Assembly (NCBI GenBank): GCA_020442095.1
Contig: JAGRKY010000078.1
Coordinates: 1-43,851 of the forward strand
Direction: 5' to 3'
Length of the DNA stretch: 43,851 nucleotides
Source: Bauldia sp.
Lineage (GTDB): Bacteria; Pseudomonadota; Alphaproteobacteria; Rhizobiales; Kaistiaceae
Part shown: one piece after another, positions 8,090 to 16,225 of the stretch
Position numbering within the stretch: the stretch's first letter is position 1
How the letters are laid out: each line of letters starts with the position of its first letter
Made by a program: the position numbers and the translations under genes
The notes under the pieces: model-generated
Told to the model about the DNA's origin: nothing
What the model saw: the letters and a program-made list of their open reading frames with translations, nothing else
Database searches by the model: none

Positions 8090-9259
8090 ATGACTGCCAA
8101 AGTTCCCTATGCGTGGAGTGATCGACAGCCGTGGCTGGAGCTCGACTTTCCGGTCGCAGAATTCGAGACGCGGATCGCGCGTCTGCAGGAGCGGATGCGG
8201 GCGGCAGGATTCGAAGCCCTTCTCGTGTGGGAACATGCCGATCGCGGGAGCAACATCCGCTACCTGACCGGCTTCAACATGGTCTGGGGAACATCCATAG
8301 CGCTTGTCCACGCCGAGAAGCCGTCGGTCCTGCTGACCAACGCGATCGCGCACGGCGAACCGATGCATTCCAACGTCCAGACGGCGTGGCTCCCAGACCT
8401 TCGCGCCTCGTTCGAGGGGACGCCCGACGCTCTCATGAAGATGACGCTCGCGGTCCTGCGTGACTGGGGAGTCAGGGGGCGGGCTCTTGCGGTCGCGGGA
8501 AGCCAGGACATTCCGTACCGCACGGCGAAAATGCTGACGGAGGAATTCGGCGAGGCGGTACTGGATGCCGGCGACCCGCTCATGCAGCGCCTCCGCGCGA
8601 TCAAGAGTCCGGCCGAGATCGCGGTTATCCGGCATGTGGCGGACCTTACCTCCGATGCCATGGCCGCGGCGATCGATGCCGCGAGGGTCGGCGCGAGCGA
8701 GAGCGACGTGGCGGCGGCCGCGCATCACGTGTGCATCGCGAATGGCGCCGAACGCATGTCCTTCGGGTGTTTTGCCATGGCCGGCCCGCGCGGGGCGTTG
8801 AAGAATGTCTTTCCGCGCCCGGAGAGAAAGATCGGCCCCGCCGACCTCGTCGTCGTCGACCTCGGCTGCAAGTACCGCGGTTACCAATCCGACATGTCGC
8901 GTAATGCAGTCGCCGAACCCGATGACCGAATCAGCACGATACTGGAGGCGACCCAGGCGGCCAACGATGCTGCTTTTGCCTTCGCCCGTCCCGGCGTTAC
9001 CACCCACCACGTGCTCGACGTGATGCGTGGCGCGATAGCCGAACATGGCTTCGCTGCCTGGGACTTCTCCTTGTGTCACGGGTTCGGGATGGATCTCACC
9101 GAGACGCCGATGTTCCTGCGTGCGCCTGCCCTGGTTCTCGAAGCCGGCATGTGTTTCTACGTGGAGCCGATCATCGCTGACGAAAGCTTCGGCTGTGCCT
9201 GCATCGAAGATATGCTCCTCGTTACCGAAGACGGATGCGAGAAATTGACGAAGACCTAG
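8090..9259 (+). CDS. M24-family (Xaa-Pro dipeptidase / DoeA ectoine-hydrolase-like) metallohydrolase
   Basis: The 389-residue protein has the creatinase-like N-terminal domain (residues of about 1-160, with RYLTGFNMVWG) and the pita-bread catalytic domain. All five metal ligands can be seen: Asp in VVVDLGCKY, Asp in YQSDMSR, His in CHGFGMDL, Glu in YVEPI and Glu in CIEDMLLV. Members cleave Xaa-Pro peptides, creatine, or the ring amide of ectoine (DoeA). Next to an EhuABCD-like importer an ectoine-hydrolase-type reaction is attractive, but the canonical partners (DoeB deacetylase, DoeC, an AsnC-type regulator) are absent here. It is the last gene of the operon, 17 bp after the PLP enzyme gene, with AAGGAA upstream of the ATG. 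Confidence 0.85.
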   Translation: MTAKVPYAWSDRQPWLELDFPVAEFETRIARLQERMRAAGFEALLVWEHADRGSNIRYLTGFNMVWGTSIALVHAEKPSVLLTNAIAHGEPMHSNVQTAWLPDLRASFEGTPDALMKMTLAVLRDWGVRGRALAVAGSQDIPYRTAKMLTEEFGEAVLDAGDPLMQRLRAIKSPAEIAVIRHVADLTSDAMAAAIDAARVGASESDVAAAAHHVCIANGAERMSFGCFAMAGPRGALKNVFPRPERKIGPADLVVVDLGCKYRGYQSDMSRNAVAEPDDRISTILEATQAANDAAFAFARPGVTTHHVLDVMRGAIAEHGFAAWDFSLCHGFGMDLTETPMFLRAPALVLEAGMCFYVEPIIADESFGCACIEDMLLVTEDGCEKLTKT

Positions 9260-9292
9260 CGCGAATACTCGGCCGCTGTGGCGGCATGGCTA

Positions 9293-9320
9293 ACGCGGAT
9301 CGCGGATAATCGCGGATAAT
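9293..9320 (+). repeat. Short tandem repeat
   Basis: ACGCGGAT (9293-9300) is followed by two exact copies of CGCGGATAAT (9301-9310 and 9311-9320), just downstream of the M24 gene and before the peptidase pseudogene. It is probably replication slippage at the edge of decayed DNA. Confidence 0.6.
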
Positions 9321-9394
9321 TGTGATGGAAGCTACGCGGCGCCTCGAACCGCTGCCGGTCATCCGGGAGGCGCGACCGCGCCAATGGGCGATCC

Positions 9395-10076
9395 ATGTAC
9401 CGCGTCGGTCAGTCTGAAGGACGTCGCTCGTTCACTGTGGGGCACGAGTTTGCTAACTACATCCTGCACCGCCAGCTGGTTGAGGCGGATGGGCGATTCG
9501 ACGGTGGGATCTATTGCGACGAGAACGCGGTGGTTCGTCGCGGCGGATCCGGCATCGAGCAGGAAGCCGACGAGTTTGCCGCCGCGCTACTGATGCCGCT
9601 TCATGAGTTCCGTCGCCAACTGTTGGCCAAGGCTCGCGTTGATTTCGAAGTGCTCGGTCGACTGGCAAGGCGCTACGGAGTTTCGCTAACAGCGGCAATC
9701 CTTCGCTGGCTTGAGTACACCGAGACCCGGGCAATTGTGGTGGTTTCGAATGAGGGTTTCGCTCACTGGGCAAAGACGAGCACTGCAGCGTTGAAATCGG
9801 GACGCCACATCAGACCGAGGGCCACAGTATTCGAGTTGCCTGCGCAGGCTTTCGCAGCGAGGCGGGACCATTCCGATGTCGCGCTGACCGGGACGACACA
9901 ACAAGGTGGCGTGTGGTTCCCCGAGCCGGTTCACGAGATGTGTTTTCGTTCCGATAGATATGATCAGGAAATCACGGTGCTCCAGTTCGACGGGGGGGCC
10001 GTGCTTCCAGGCCGAAGAGAAAGAGACAGACGTATTCGACCTTTTCGTGCGCAGCGGCCAATTGCCGGTGCGCTAG
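9395..10076 (+). pseudogene. Degraded ImmA/IrrE-type (M78) metallopeptidase
   Basis: GRRSFTVGHEFANYILHRQ matches the zinc helix of ImmA/IrrE proteins (typically RRFTxAHExxHxxLH), but the second histidine is Asn (HEFAN), so zinc binding should be lost. EADEFAAALLMPLHEFR and LARRYGVSLTAAILRWLEYTE are the usual following helices. After VLQFDGG the original C-terminus continues one base out of frame as AEEKETDVFDLFVRSGQLPVR, ending at TAG 10074-10076. The shift falls in the run of seven G at 9992-9998. The 5' part and any HTH domain are missing. Intact relatives cleave repressors of mobile elements or stress regulons. This one is debris. Confidence 0.72.
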
Positions 10077-10149
10077 GATGGGAGCCTCATCACAAGACTT
10101 TCCAGCGAGTATTGGTTCTGGGAGGAGTCTCGACCGTTGGTCGTATCCA

Positions 10150-10460
10150 ATGTCCTCTGGCGGGTTTCGTGTCGGCCGGCTCGGGCTTGGCGTCTACGCC
10201 GTGTTCTGTATCGCAGGGCTGCTGCACACCGAACGGCCCCTCGGCGTCCCGCGCTTGGCGAAGCTCGGCGCGCTCTGCCTCGTCCTTGCAATCGCACTGC
10301 GGCTTGCACCCAATCTCGGCATCGCGCTGCCCGGGCCGATCATGGCCTGGCGGCCCTTGCATGGGCAGCGGCTTTCCTGATGTGGCTCGCGGCCTATGGA
10401 TCGTTCCTGATACGGACCGGGCGAGGGACCCGAACGCCCCGGACAGGCCGGCGTCAGGGC
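10150..10460 (+). pseudogene. C-terminal remnant of an NnrS-like membrane protein
   Basis: One frame reads VGRLGLGVYAVFCIAGLLHTERPLGVPRL followed by a hydrophobic helix. After a frameshift near 10330 another frame reads ALAWAAAFLMWLAAYGSFLIR and a basic tail. HTxRPL, the helix spacing and the final WxxAF...Y segment resemble the end of NnrS, a heme/copper membrane protein of NO metabolism. No start or upstream helices are present. It fits with nnrU and nsrR at the left edge as leftovers of a denitrification locus. Nothing else convincing was found between 10077 and the moeA stop at 10598. Confidence 0.5.
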
Positions 10461-10597
10461 GACGTATCAAGTCAAACCACAGGCCCTGCACCTATCACCG
10501 CCGAGAACGCGAGGGTCGAGCACTAGACCGATCGACGCACTGCCTACCGCCCTGATCGACATGGCAAACGCAAGTGTGCCCGTGCGCACCTCGGAAG

Positions 10598-11902
10598 TCA
10601 TCTGAGCTCAAGCCCAAGAAAGTCAGCGTGGGAGGAAAAGCGGCAGAACGCGATCACGTCACCTGGCGCGACGGAGTCGCGTTCTGCCGGGACAACGGCG
10701 AGGCCATCAGCCTGGCACAACGCATGTAGAGTTCCGGAGCTTCCGTTTCCGATCGGTTCGACCGTCGGCACACCTTCCTTCGACTGCGTCACGATCCGCG
10801 CCGGCACGATTTCTAAACGACCCGCCTGCCGGGCGAGTGAAAAGCCTGCGATCGCACGCCCCAACTCGCCCGGCGGCTTGTCCTCACCGCAAAGCCGCGA
10901 GACCTGCCTTTGTCCGAAGAGGTGGAACCCGACAAACGCGGAGAGAGGATTGCCGGGTAGTCCGAGGTAAGCCTTGTTCTCGAGTGTCCCGAATAGAATC
11001 GGCTTGCCCGGCTTGAGCGCCACCCTCCAGGCGTGCACAGTTCCACCCGCCTCGACAAAGGCGGGCCTGACGAAATCGCGTGCACCCATCGACACCGCAC
11101 CGGAGGAGACAAGCAGGTCGAACGTGCCTGCGACCTCTCGGAAGAACCGCACCGTTTGGTCGAAGTCGTCATCGACGATCCCAAGGTCGACGACTTCCGC
11201 CCCACCGCATTGCGCCAATGCGATCAGCATTGGCCGGTTGGAATCATGAATCCGACGGTCTCCGGGCGTGCCGGTCGGCAGCAACTCGCGTCCAGTCGAA
11301 AATACGCCGACGCGCGGACGTTTGAACACAGCTATGCTCGTGCAACCATTCGCCGCGAGGAGACCGACGTGGCGAGGTTCGATCCGGGTTCCCGCGGCGA
11401 TCAGCGGTTCATTACATGCGATATCGGAGCCCCTGACACGAACGTTCTGTCCCGCATCCGGCCGAACCTCGACAACCACTGTGTTTCCCTTATCCCGGCA
11501 ATGCTCCAGCATCACCACTGCATCGCAGTCAGTCGGCACCGCAGCACCAGTGTAGATGCGCGTTGCCGCGGCTTCTGTTGAAAACCCTGGATTCGGACTA
11601 TCACCAGCCGCGATCGTGCCTACGACTGGTAGACGCCAGGGCCCCATTCCAACGAGGTCGGCGCTACGAACGGCAAACCCGTCCATCGCCGACTGATTGA
11701 ACAAAGGCATCGGTCTCGGCGCTCTGACCGTTCCGGCTGCAACGCCCCCCACCGCTTCCTGAAGATCGAGCTGTTCCACTTCAAGCGGAGGCGCGACGAT
11801 CGCCTCGGCAATGGACAGCGCATCCTCGACGGATGTCAGCCGTCCCGATTGACCCGGTGCTTCTCCCTGGCAGGTCTCGTGCTGATTGCAGCAGACACTC
11901 AT
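10598..11902 (-). CDS. moeA: Molybdopterin molybdenumtransferase MoeA
   Basis: From ATG 11902 the product has 434 residues. The open frame runs further upstream, but the MoeA match begins just after this start (TSVEDALSIAEAIVAP). Family landmarks are PLFNQSAMDGFAVRSADL, the RIYTGAAVPTDCDAVVMLE segment, VGVFSTGRELLPTG, IHDSNRPMLIALAQCGG, LLVSSGAVSMGARDFV and KPGKPILFG...GLPGNPLSAF, covering all four domains including the MoaB/MogA-like one. MoeA inserts molybdate into adenylylated molybdopterin, as nitrate reductases and other molybdoenzymes need. It is divergent from orf140. A TTG-N8-CAA box in the gap suggests anaerobic or NO-responsive induction. Confidence 0.93.
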   Translation of the reverse strand: MSVCCNQHETCQGEAPGQSGRLTSVEDALSIAEAIVAPPLEVEQLDLQEAVGGVAAGTVRAPRPMPLFNQSAMDGFAVRSADLVGMGPWRLPVVGTIAAGDSPNPGFSTEAAATRIYTGAAVPTDCDAVVMLEHCRDKGNTVVVEVRPDAGQNVRVRGSDIACNEPLIAAGTRIEPRHVGLLAANGCTSIAVFKRPRVGVFSTGRELLPTGTPGDRRIHDSNRPMLIALAQCGGAEVVDLGIVDDDFDQTVRFFREVAGTFDLLVSSGAVSMGARDFVRPAFVEAGGTVHAWRVALKPGKPILFGTLENKAYLGLPGNPLSAFVGFHLFGQRQVSRLCGEDKPPGELGRAIAGFSLARQAGRLEIVPARIVTQSKEGVPTVEPIGNGSSGTLHALCQADGLAVVPAERDSVAPGDVIAFCRFSSHADFLGLELR

Positions 11903-11978
11903 CGCGGAACTCCAGCATGCAAGGTCAGTTCTTTCTCCAACCCCTCGCCATGCGTCTCCCGTCCGATCCGAAGCGACA

Positions 11979-11992
11979 TTGCTCCCGCGCAA
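11979..11992 (+). promoter_or_regulatory. Fnr/NnrR-type box between moeA and orf140
   Basis: TTGCTCCCGCGCAA has the TTG-N8-CAA form of Crp/Fnr-family sites. It differs by one base from the identical 14-mers in front of ubiD/ubiT and ftrA. It lies 77 bp upstream of moeA and about 99 bp upstream of orf140. It abuts a 10-bp palindrome GCAACGTTGC at 11989-11998. Confidence 0.6.
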
Positions 11993-12090
11993 CGTTGCAC
12001 GCCTGTCAGCCAGTATTTTCAAGGTCGGAATCCGACGGGTCGCTTCATACGCGACCCAAGAGTTTGCATCAACCAAGGAGGAACCGCGGC

Positions 12091-12513
12091 ATGCGGTCAT
12101 CGGATCTCGCGGTGAGCGATACTGTCTCACGGCTGCGTCGGGTCCTGTCTTCAGTGAGGCTTGACTGTCTTTGCCGGGCCACGCTGGACGATGCCCTCGA
12201 TCGATTTCTTGTCCTCGAGCACCGGCGGCGTCTTCGCGGGGACCTGCTCGATGCACGACGGCGACGCGACTGGATCGCCACGCAGCTCACGTTTCTCGCC
12301 GACCTCGACGACCTCGACGAGCGGGAGGTCGACAAGACAGTGTTTGCCGAAATGGCGCTCCTGTTCGAGGGCATCGCGGCCGAGGCCGCCAAGACCGCAC
12401 AGGCATTCGGCGAGGTCGGCAAGTTTGCATCGGCGCATCGACCTGGTGCGCGCGACAAATTGCGGCAGGAGACCACAGGAAAGCGGATTTCACAGGCCCT
12501 GCCAGGCGGTTGA
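12091..12513 (+). CDS. Uncharacterised 140-residue helical protein (orf140)
   Basis: The start at ATG 12091 is set by an excellent ribosome site, AAGGAGG at 12075-12081, 9 bases upstream. The product is soluble and predicted mostly helical, with charged segments such as LDDALDRFLVLEHRRRLRGDLLDARRRRDW, DLDDLDEREVDKTVFAEMALLFEGI and EAAKTAQAFGEVGKFASAH. I recognise no domain, signal peptide or metal motif. It is divergent from moeA, shares that promoter region with an Fnr/NnrR-type box, and its last 24 bases overlap the convergent end of ubiX. A role in anaerobic respiration, molybdoenzyme maturation or anaerobic quinone synthesis is an inference from context only. Confidence 0.7.
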   Translation: MRSSDLAVSDTVSRLRRVLSSVRLDCLCRATLDDALDRFLVLEHRRRLRGDLLDARRRRDWIATQLTFLADLDDLDEREVDKTVFAEMALLFEGIAAEAAKTAQAFGEVGKFASAHRPGARDKLRQETTGKRISQALPGG

Positions 12514-13056
12514 GATCGGACGCGCTATCCGCAGCAAATCGACTGCCCGGCGCCCGATCTGGTCGATGATGTCGTCGATCTTCTGCGGCTTGAGATAGAA
12601 GGCGGGAACCGGGGGCATGACGATCGCTCCCATCTCGGTGACTGTCGTCATGGCCCTGAGATGGCCCAGATGGAGCGGCGTCTCGCGCGCGACCAGCACC
12701 AAAGGCCGACGTTCCTTTAAGTGAACGTCGGCGGCGCGCACCAGCAGATTGTCGGACAGCGAGTTGGCGATGGCCGACATCGTGCGCATCGAACACGGCG
12801 CGACGATCATCCCGGATGTCGGCGTCGATCCCGAGGCGATCGTCGCGCCAATGCTGTCGACGGCATGCCGGCGTACCGAACCACTATCCACTGCGTCCAG
12901 GGCATCCAGCCCGACCTCCGCGGCGAGCGTCCGCATGGCCGCGGCCGTCACCACGAGATCGGTCTCGGCGTGCATTTCCGTCAGGATTGCGATGATCCGC
13001 AGTCCGATGGCGGCACCGGACGCACCGCTGATTCCCAACACCACCCTCGGAGTCAT
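12490..13056 (-). CDS. ubiX: Flavin prenyltransferase UbiX
   Basis: The start is the ATG at 13056, which overlaps the ubiD stop (ATGA), giving 188 residues. FMN-binding GISGASGAAIGLRI opens the flavodoxin-like fold. APCSMRTMSAIANSLSDNLLVRAADVHLKERRPLVLV and RETPLHLGHLRAMTTVTEMGAIVMPPVPAFY are the diagnostic UbiX/Pad1 motifs. The enzyme prenylates FMN to make the prFMN cofactor of UbiD decarboxylases, here surely the adjacent ubiD product. The 3' end overlaps the convergent orf140 by 24 bases. Confidence 0.94.
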   Translation of the reverse strand: MTPRVVLGISGASGAAIGLRIIAILTEMHAETDLVVTAAAMRTLAAEVGLDALDAVDSGSVRRHAVDSIGATIASGSTPTSGMIVAPCSMRTMSAIANSLSDNLLVRAADVHLKERRPLVLVARETPLHLGHLRAMTTVTEMGAIVMPPVPAFYLKPQKIDDIIDQIGRRAVDLLRIARPISTAWQGL

Positions 13057-14597
13057 TGTGAGACGCCCGCCGACAACCCGAGCCGAGGCCAGATCGCGTC
13101 GATCCGCGCTTGCACATCGTCGGACATTGCGAGCGGACGTCCCCACTCACGGCCCGTCTCGGCGCCGATCTTGGCGGTGGCATCCATGCCGACCTTGCCA
13201 CCGAGCCCCTGTTCCGGCGAAGCGAAGTCAAGATAATCGATCGGCGTCCGGTCGTGCACCACGAGATCGCGTGCCGGGTCCATCCGTGTCGACATGGCCC
13301 ATAGCACGTCCGGCCCGTTGCGGATGTCGATGTCATCGTCCACCACGACGATGCATTTGGTGTAGCTGAACTGGGGCAGCAGCCCCCACAAACCCATCAT
13401 CACCCGCCGGGCGTGGCCCGGATAGCGCTTGGCGATCGAGACGATGGCGACGCGATAGGAACACGCGGCCGGGGGAAGGTGAAGGTCGACGATCTCCGGC
13501 ATCTGCTGACGGATCAGCGGCAGCGCCAGTTCGGTCAGCACTTCCCCGATGACCGACGGTTCATCCGGTGGACGTCCCGTGTAGGTTGATAAGTAGATCG
13601 GGTCGCGTCGCGTCGTTATCGCGGTGACGCGCATCACCGGAAAACGTTCGACAGCGTTGTAATAGCCGGTGTGGTCGCCAAACGGACCTTCCGGCGCGGT
13701 CTCGGTCGGCGATACCCAGCCTTCGATCACGATTTCCGCATCGGCAGGGACCATGAGTGGGACGCTGACGGCCCGCGCGACACGAGGTCGTTCGCCGCGG
13801 AGAACTCCGGCGAAGCTGATTTCCGAAACCGTTTCCGGCAGGGGCAGGACCGCAGCGAGCATGGTCGCGGGGTCGGCGCCGATTGCGACAGCGACCGGCA
13901 TCTCCTTTCCTTGCTCGGCCCAGGAACGATGATGTGCTGCACCTCCGCGGTGTGCCAGCCAACGAATGATCAGCCGCCGGGACGAGAGCACCTGCATGCG
14001 ATAGACGCCCACATTGACGCTCGTCGCATCGCTGGGCTCGGCGCTAGTCGCGCGCGTGATGACCAGCGGCCATGTGACAAGCGGAGCGGGCTCGTCCGGC
14101 CAGCAGGTCTGGATCGGCAGAGCCGAGAGGCCGGCGTCGTCGCCCGTGCGGATCTCGCTCTGCACCGGCGGTCGCGCCACCGATTCGGCGCGAGTGCCGA
14201 GCGCCGCCCGCAACGTCGGCCATCGCTTGAACGCATCTTTGATGCCATTCAGGGGACGCGGCGCGCGTAGCGCCGCCAGCGCCTCGCCGAGATCGGCGAG
14301 CCGCTCACGCCGGACGCCGAGACCCGCGGCCACCCGCGCCGCAGTCCCGAACAGATTGACGACGACCGGCATTCCTGCCGCCACCCCATCAGCGTCGCGC
14401 GCCTGATCGAAGCGCAGCACCGGCCCGCCCGCAGCGAGCACGCGACGATGGATCTCCGTCACCTCGTGGACGAGCGATACCGGCTCGTCGATGCGGCGGA
14501 GATCGCTTCTCGCCGCGAGGTAGGCGAGGAACTCCGGCAAGTCTCGAAAAGGCGGGAGATCGCGAAGAGGCACAATGTTCTCCTGGTGCGCCTTCAT
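13053..14597 (-). CDS. ubiD: UbiD-family prFMN-dependent decarboxylase
   Basis: From ATG 14597 the protein has 514 residues, close to E. coli UbiD. Upstream in-frame codons do not resemble the family. Landmarks include PVVVNLFGTAARVAAGLG, NVGVYRMQVLSSRRLIIRW, the PEGPFGDHTGYYN catalytic loop with its glutamate, and STYTGRPPDEPSVIGEVL. The enzyme decarboxylates 4-hydroxy-3-polyprenylbenzoate in ubiquinone synthesis using prFMN from UbiX. It is divergent from ubiT-ubiU-ubiV, which supply the oxygen-independent hydroxylations, so the locus gathers much of an anaerobic ubiquinone branch. A TTG-N8-CAA box sits between the two units. Confidence 0.9.
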   Translation of the reverse strand: MKAHQENIVPLRDLPPFRDLPEFLAYLAARSDLRRIDEPVSLVHEVTEIHRRVLAAGGPVLRFDQARDADGVAAGMPVVVNLFGTAARVAAGLGVRRERLADLGEALAALRAPRPLNGIKDAFKRWPTLRAALGTRAESVARPPVQSEIRTGDDAGLSALPIQTCWPDEPAPLVTWPLVITRATSAEPSDATSVNVGVYRMQVLSSRRLIIRWLAHRGGAAHHRSWAEQGKEMPVAVAIGADPATMLAAVLPLPETVSEISFAGVLRGERPRVARAVSVPLMVPADAEIVIEGWVSPTETAPEGPFGDHTGYYNAVERFPVMRVTAITTRRDPIYLSTYTGRPPDEPSVIGEVLTELALPLIRQQMPEIVDLHLPPAACSYRVAIVSIAKRYPGHARRVMMGLWGLLPQFSYTKCIVVVDDDIDIRNGPDVLWAMSTRMDPARDLVVHDRTPIDYLDFASPEQGLGGKVGMDATAKIGAETGREWGRPLAMSDDVQARIDAIWPRLGLSAGVSQ

Positions 14598-14620
14598 GCT
14601 CGATCGAAACGGCCGGCTCG

Positions 14621-14634
14621 TTGCGCTGGAGCAA
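14621..14634 (-). promoter_or_regulatory. Fnr/NnrR-type box between ubiD and ubiT
   Basis: Read on the minus strand this is TTGCTCCAGCGCAA, identical in all 14 bases to the box upstream of ftrA at 18252 and one base different from the box at 11979. It lies 24 bp from the ubiD start and 34 bp from the ubiT start, within a 70-bp divergent promoter region. Confidence 0.65.
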
Positions 14635-14667
14635 GGACGCAACGTCCTCCCGGTGCAGACTCCTCCG

Positions 14668-15216
14668 ATGAACGAAACGGCTGAGATTGCGAGTGTCCCG
14701 TTGGCGGCCCGGCTGTTGCTGGCGGCCATGCCACTCGCCCCGCTGGCGTTCGTCCTGCAGAAGGTGGTGGAAAGCGTCGCTCGACGGCAGCCCAGCCTTT
14801 TCGTCCGGCTCGACAGGTATTCCGAAAAGGCCTTCCTCGTCGATCCGACCGACCTTCCCTTCGTCTTCCGTCTGCTTCCGCGCGCGATCCAACCCACTAT
14901 CGAAACACTGCGGCGCCACGATGAGTCAGTATGGGATGTACGAATCGCAGGGCCGGTCGGTGCCTTAGTCGCCATGATTCAGGGCGCCGTCGACGGCGAT
15001 GCCCTGTTCTTTTCGCGGACGATCATCGTCGAGGGTGATACCGAAGCAGTCTTGGCACTGCGCAACGCGCTGGACGATGCCGAGATCGATCTCATTGCCG
15101 AAACGGCAATCGCCCTCGGAATCGCAAGCGAGATGGCGCAGTGCTTTGCCCGCAGTCTTTCACCGGTAGCCGCCCGCTTGACCCGACCGGCCCCGACGCG
15201 CGCGAATGGGGCTTGA
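14668..15216 (+). CDS. ubiT: UbiT, SCP2-domain accessory protein of anaerobic ubiquinone synthesis
   Basis: ATG 14668 gives 182 residues. An upstream in-frame ATG at 14575 would overlap divergent ubiD and is less likely. The N-terminal helix (PLAARLLLAAMPLAPLAFVLQKVVESV) and the SCP2 lipid-binding fold (DLPFVFRLLP, WDVRIAGPVGALVAMIQGAVDGDALFFSR, IIVEGDTEAVLALRNALDDAEIDLI) match UbiT. UbiT binds the hydrophobic ubiquinone intermediates and, with UbiU and UbiV, allows synthesis without O2. Its stop overlaps the ubiU start at 15206-15216, so the genes are coupled. Confidence 0.88.
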   Translation: MNETAEIASVPLAARLLLAAMPLAPLAFVLQKVVESVARRQPSLFVRLDRYSEKAFLVDPTDLPFVFRLLPRAIQPTIETLRRHDESVWDVRIAGPVGALVAMIQGAVDGDALFFSRTIIVEGDTEAVLALRNALDDAEIDLIAETAIALGIASEMAQCFARSLSPVAARLTRPAPTRANGA

Positions 15217-16210
15217 TTTGACGGGCGGCCAACTCGAACTCGTCTGTCCCGCCGGCACGCCGGCCGCGTTCCGCGTCGCGGTCGACGCAGGCGCGGACAG
15301 CATCTATTGCGGATTTCGCGACGAGACCAACGCCCGCAACTTTCCCGGCCTCAACTTCTCGCCCGAGGAACTGGCCGCGGCAACCGACTACGCACACGAG
15401 AAGCGCGCCCGCGTGTTCGTCGCGATCAACACCTTTCCGCGCGCCGGAGCGCCGGAAGCGTGGCACAGGGCGATCGATACGGCGGCCCGGCTCGGGGCGG
15501 ATGCGGTCATCCTCGCCGACCTGGGACTACTTGCCTACGCTGCCGAACAACAGCCACGGCTCAGGCGCCACCTCTCGGTTCAGGCAGCGGCGGCGAACGC
15601 CGACGCCATCCGCTTCTACGTGGAAGCCTTCGGCGTCAAACGCGTCGTCCTGCCACGCGTTCTGACGGTTGCCGAAATCTCGGCGATCAACGCCGAAGTG
15701 CCGTGCGAGACCGAGGTCTTCGTCTTTGGCGGCCTTTGTGTCATGGCCGAAGGGCGCTGCGCGCTCTCCTCCTACGCAACCGGCAAGTCGCCCAACATGG
15801 ACGGCGTGTGTTCGCCCGCCAGCCACGTGAGCTACCGTGAAGAGCACGGCGAACTGGTGGCCCGACTCGGCGAGTTCACCATCGATCGGGTCCCGGAAGG
15901 CGAGCCCGTACCCTATCCAACACTGTGCAAGGGTTGCTTCACGATCGGCGACCGCCGCGGGCATGTCTTCGAAGATCCGGCGAGCCTCGACGCCGCCACC
16001 CTTCTCCCTCAGCTCGCCGAAGCCGGCGTCAGTGCACTCAAGATCGAGGGGCGCCAGCGCAGCCGATCGTACGTTCGCGACGTGGTGTCCCGCTTTCGCC
16101 GCGCCGTTGACGCCCAGAGGAATGGCGCCCCGATCCCGGCCGGCGACCTCCGCCGACTGAGCGAGGGGCAGACGACGACGACGGGCGCTTACCGAAAGAC
16201 CTGGCGCTGA
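15206..16210 (+). CDS. ubiU: UbiU, U32-family O2-independent ubiquinone hydroxylase subunit
   Basis: The 334-residue U32 peptidase-family protein contains LELVCPAGTPAAFRVAVDAGADSIYCGF and the four-cysteine cluster ligand set. FGGLCVMAEGRC supplies two cysteines six residues apart, MDGVCSP the third, and the LCKGCF region the fourth, as in UbiU. UbiU and UbiV form a 4Fe-4S heterodimer that performs O2-independent ring hydroxylation using prephenate as oxygen donor. The gene overlaps ubiT upstream and is followed 15 bp later by ubiV. Both the order ubiT-U-V and the cysteines support the call over YrrN/RlhA-type U32 proteins. Confidence 0.92.
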   Translation: MGLDLTGGQLELVCPAGTPAAFRVAVDAGADSIYCGFRDETNARNFPGLNFSPEELAAATDYAHEKRARVFVAINTFPRAGAPEAWHRAIDTAARLGADAVILADLGLLAYAAEQQPRLRRHLSVQAAAANADAIRFYVEAFGVKRVVLPRVLTVAEISAINAEVPCETEVFVFGGLCVMAEGRCALSSYATGKSPNMDGVCSPASHVSYREEHGELVARLGEFTIDRVPEGEPVPYPTLCKGCFTIGDRRGHVFEDPASLDAATLLPQLAEAGVSALKIEGRQRSRSYVRDVVSRFRRAVDAQRNGAPIPAGDLRRLSEGQTTTTGAYRKTWR

Positions 16211-16225
16211 GATGAGGCCCTGGCG

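Noticed and set aside
6843..9079. Long minus-strand frames opposite the PLP enzyme and M24 genes
   Set aside because: They are antisense shadows caused by high GC at third codon positions, with no family similarity and no ribosome sites.
9293..9320. CGCGGATAAT tandem repeat as a CRISPR or iteron array
   Set aside because: Only two full 10-bp copies are present, with no spacers and no replication gene nearby.
10598..12256. Long open frame extending moeA to 552 residues
   Set aside because: The first 118 codons have no MoeA similarity and overlap orf140 and the promoter region. ATG 11902 gives the normal family length.
13053..14975. ubiD with a 126-residue N-terminal extension
   Set aside because: The extension is antisense to ubiT and low-complexity. 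The family match begins at ATG 14597.
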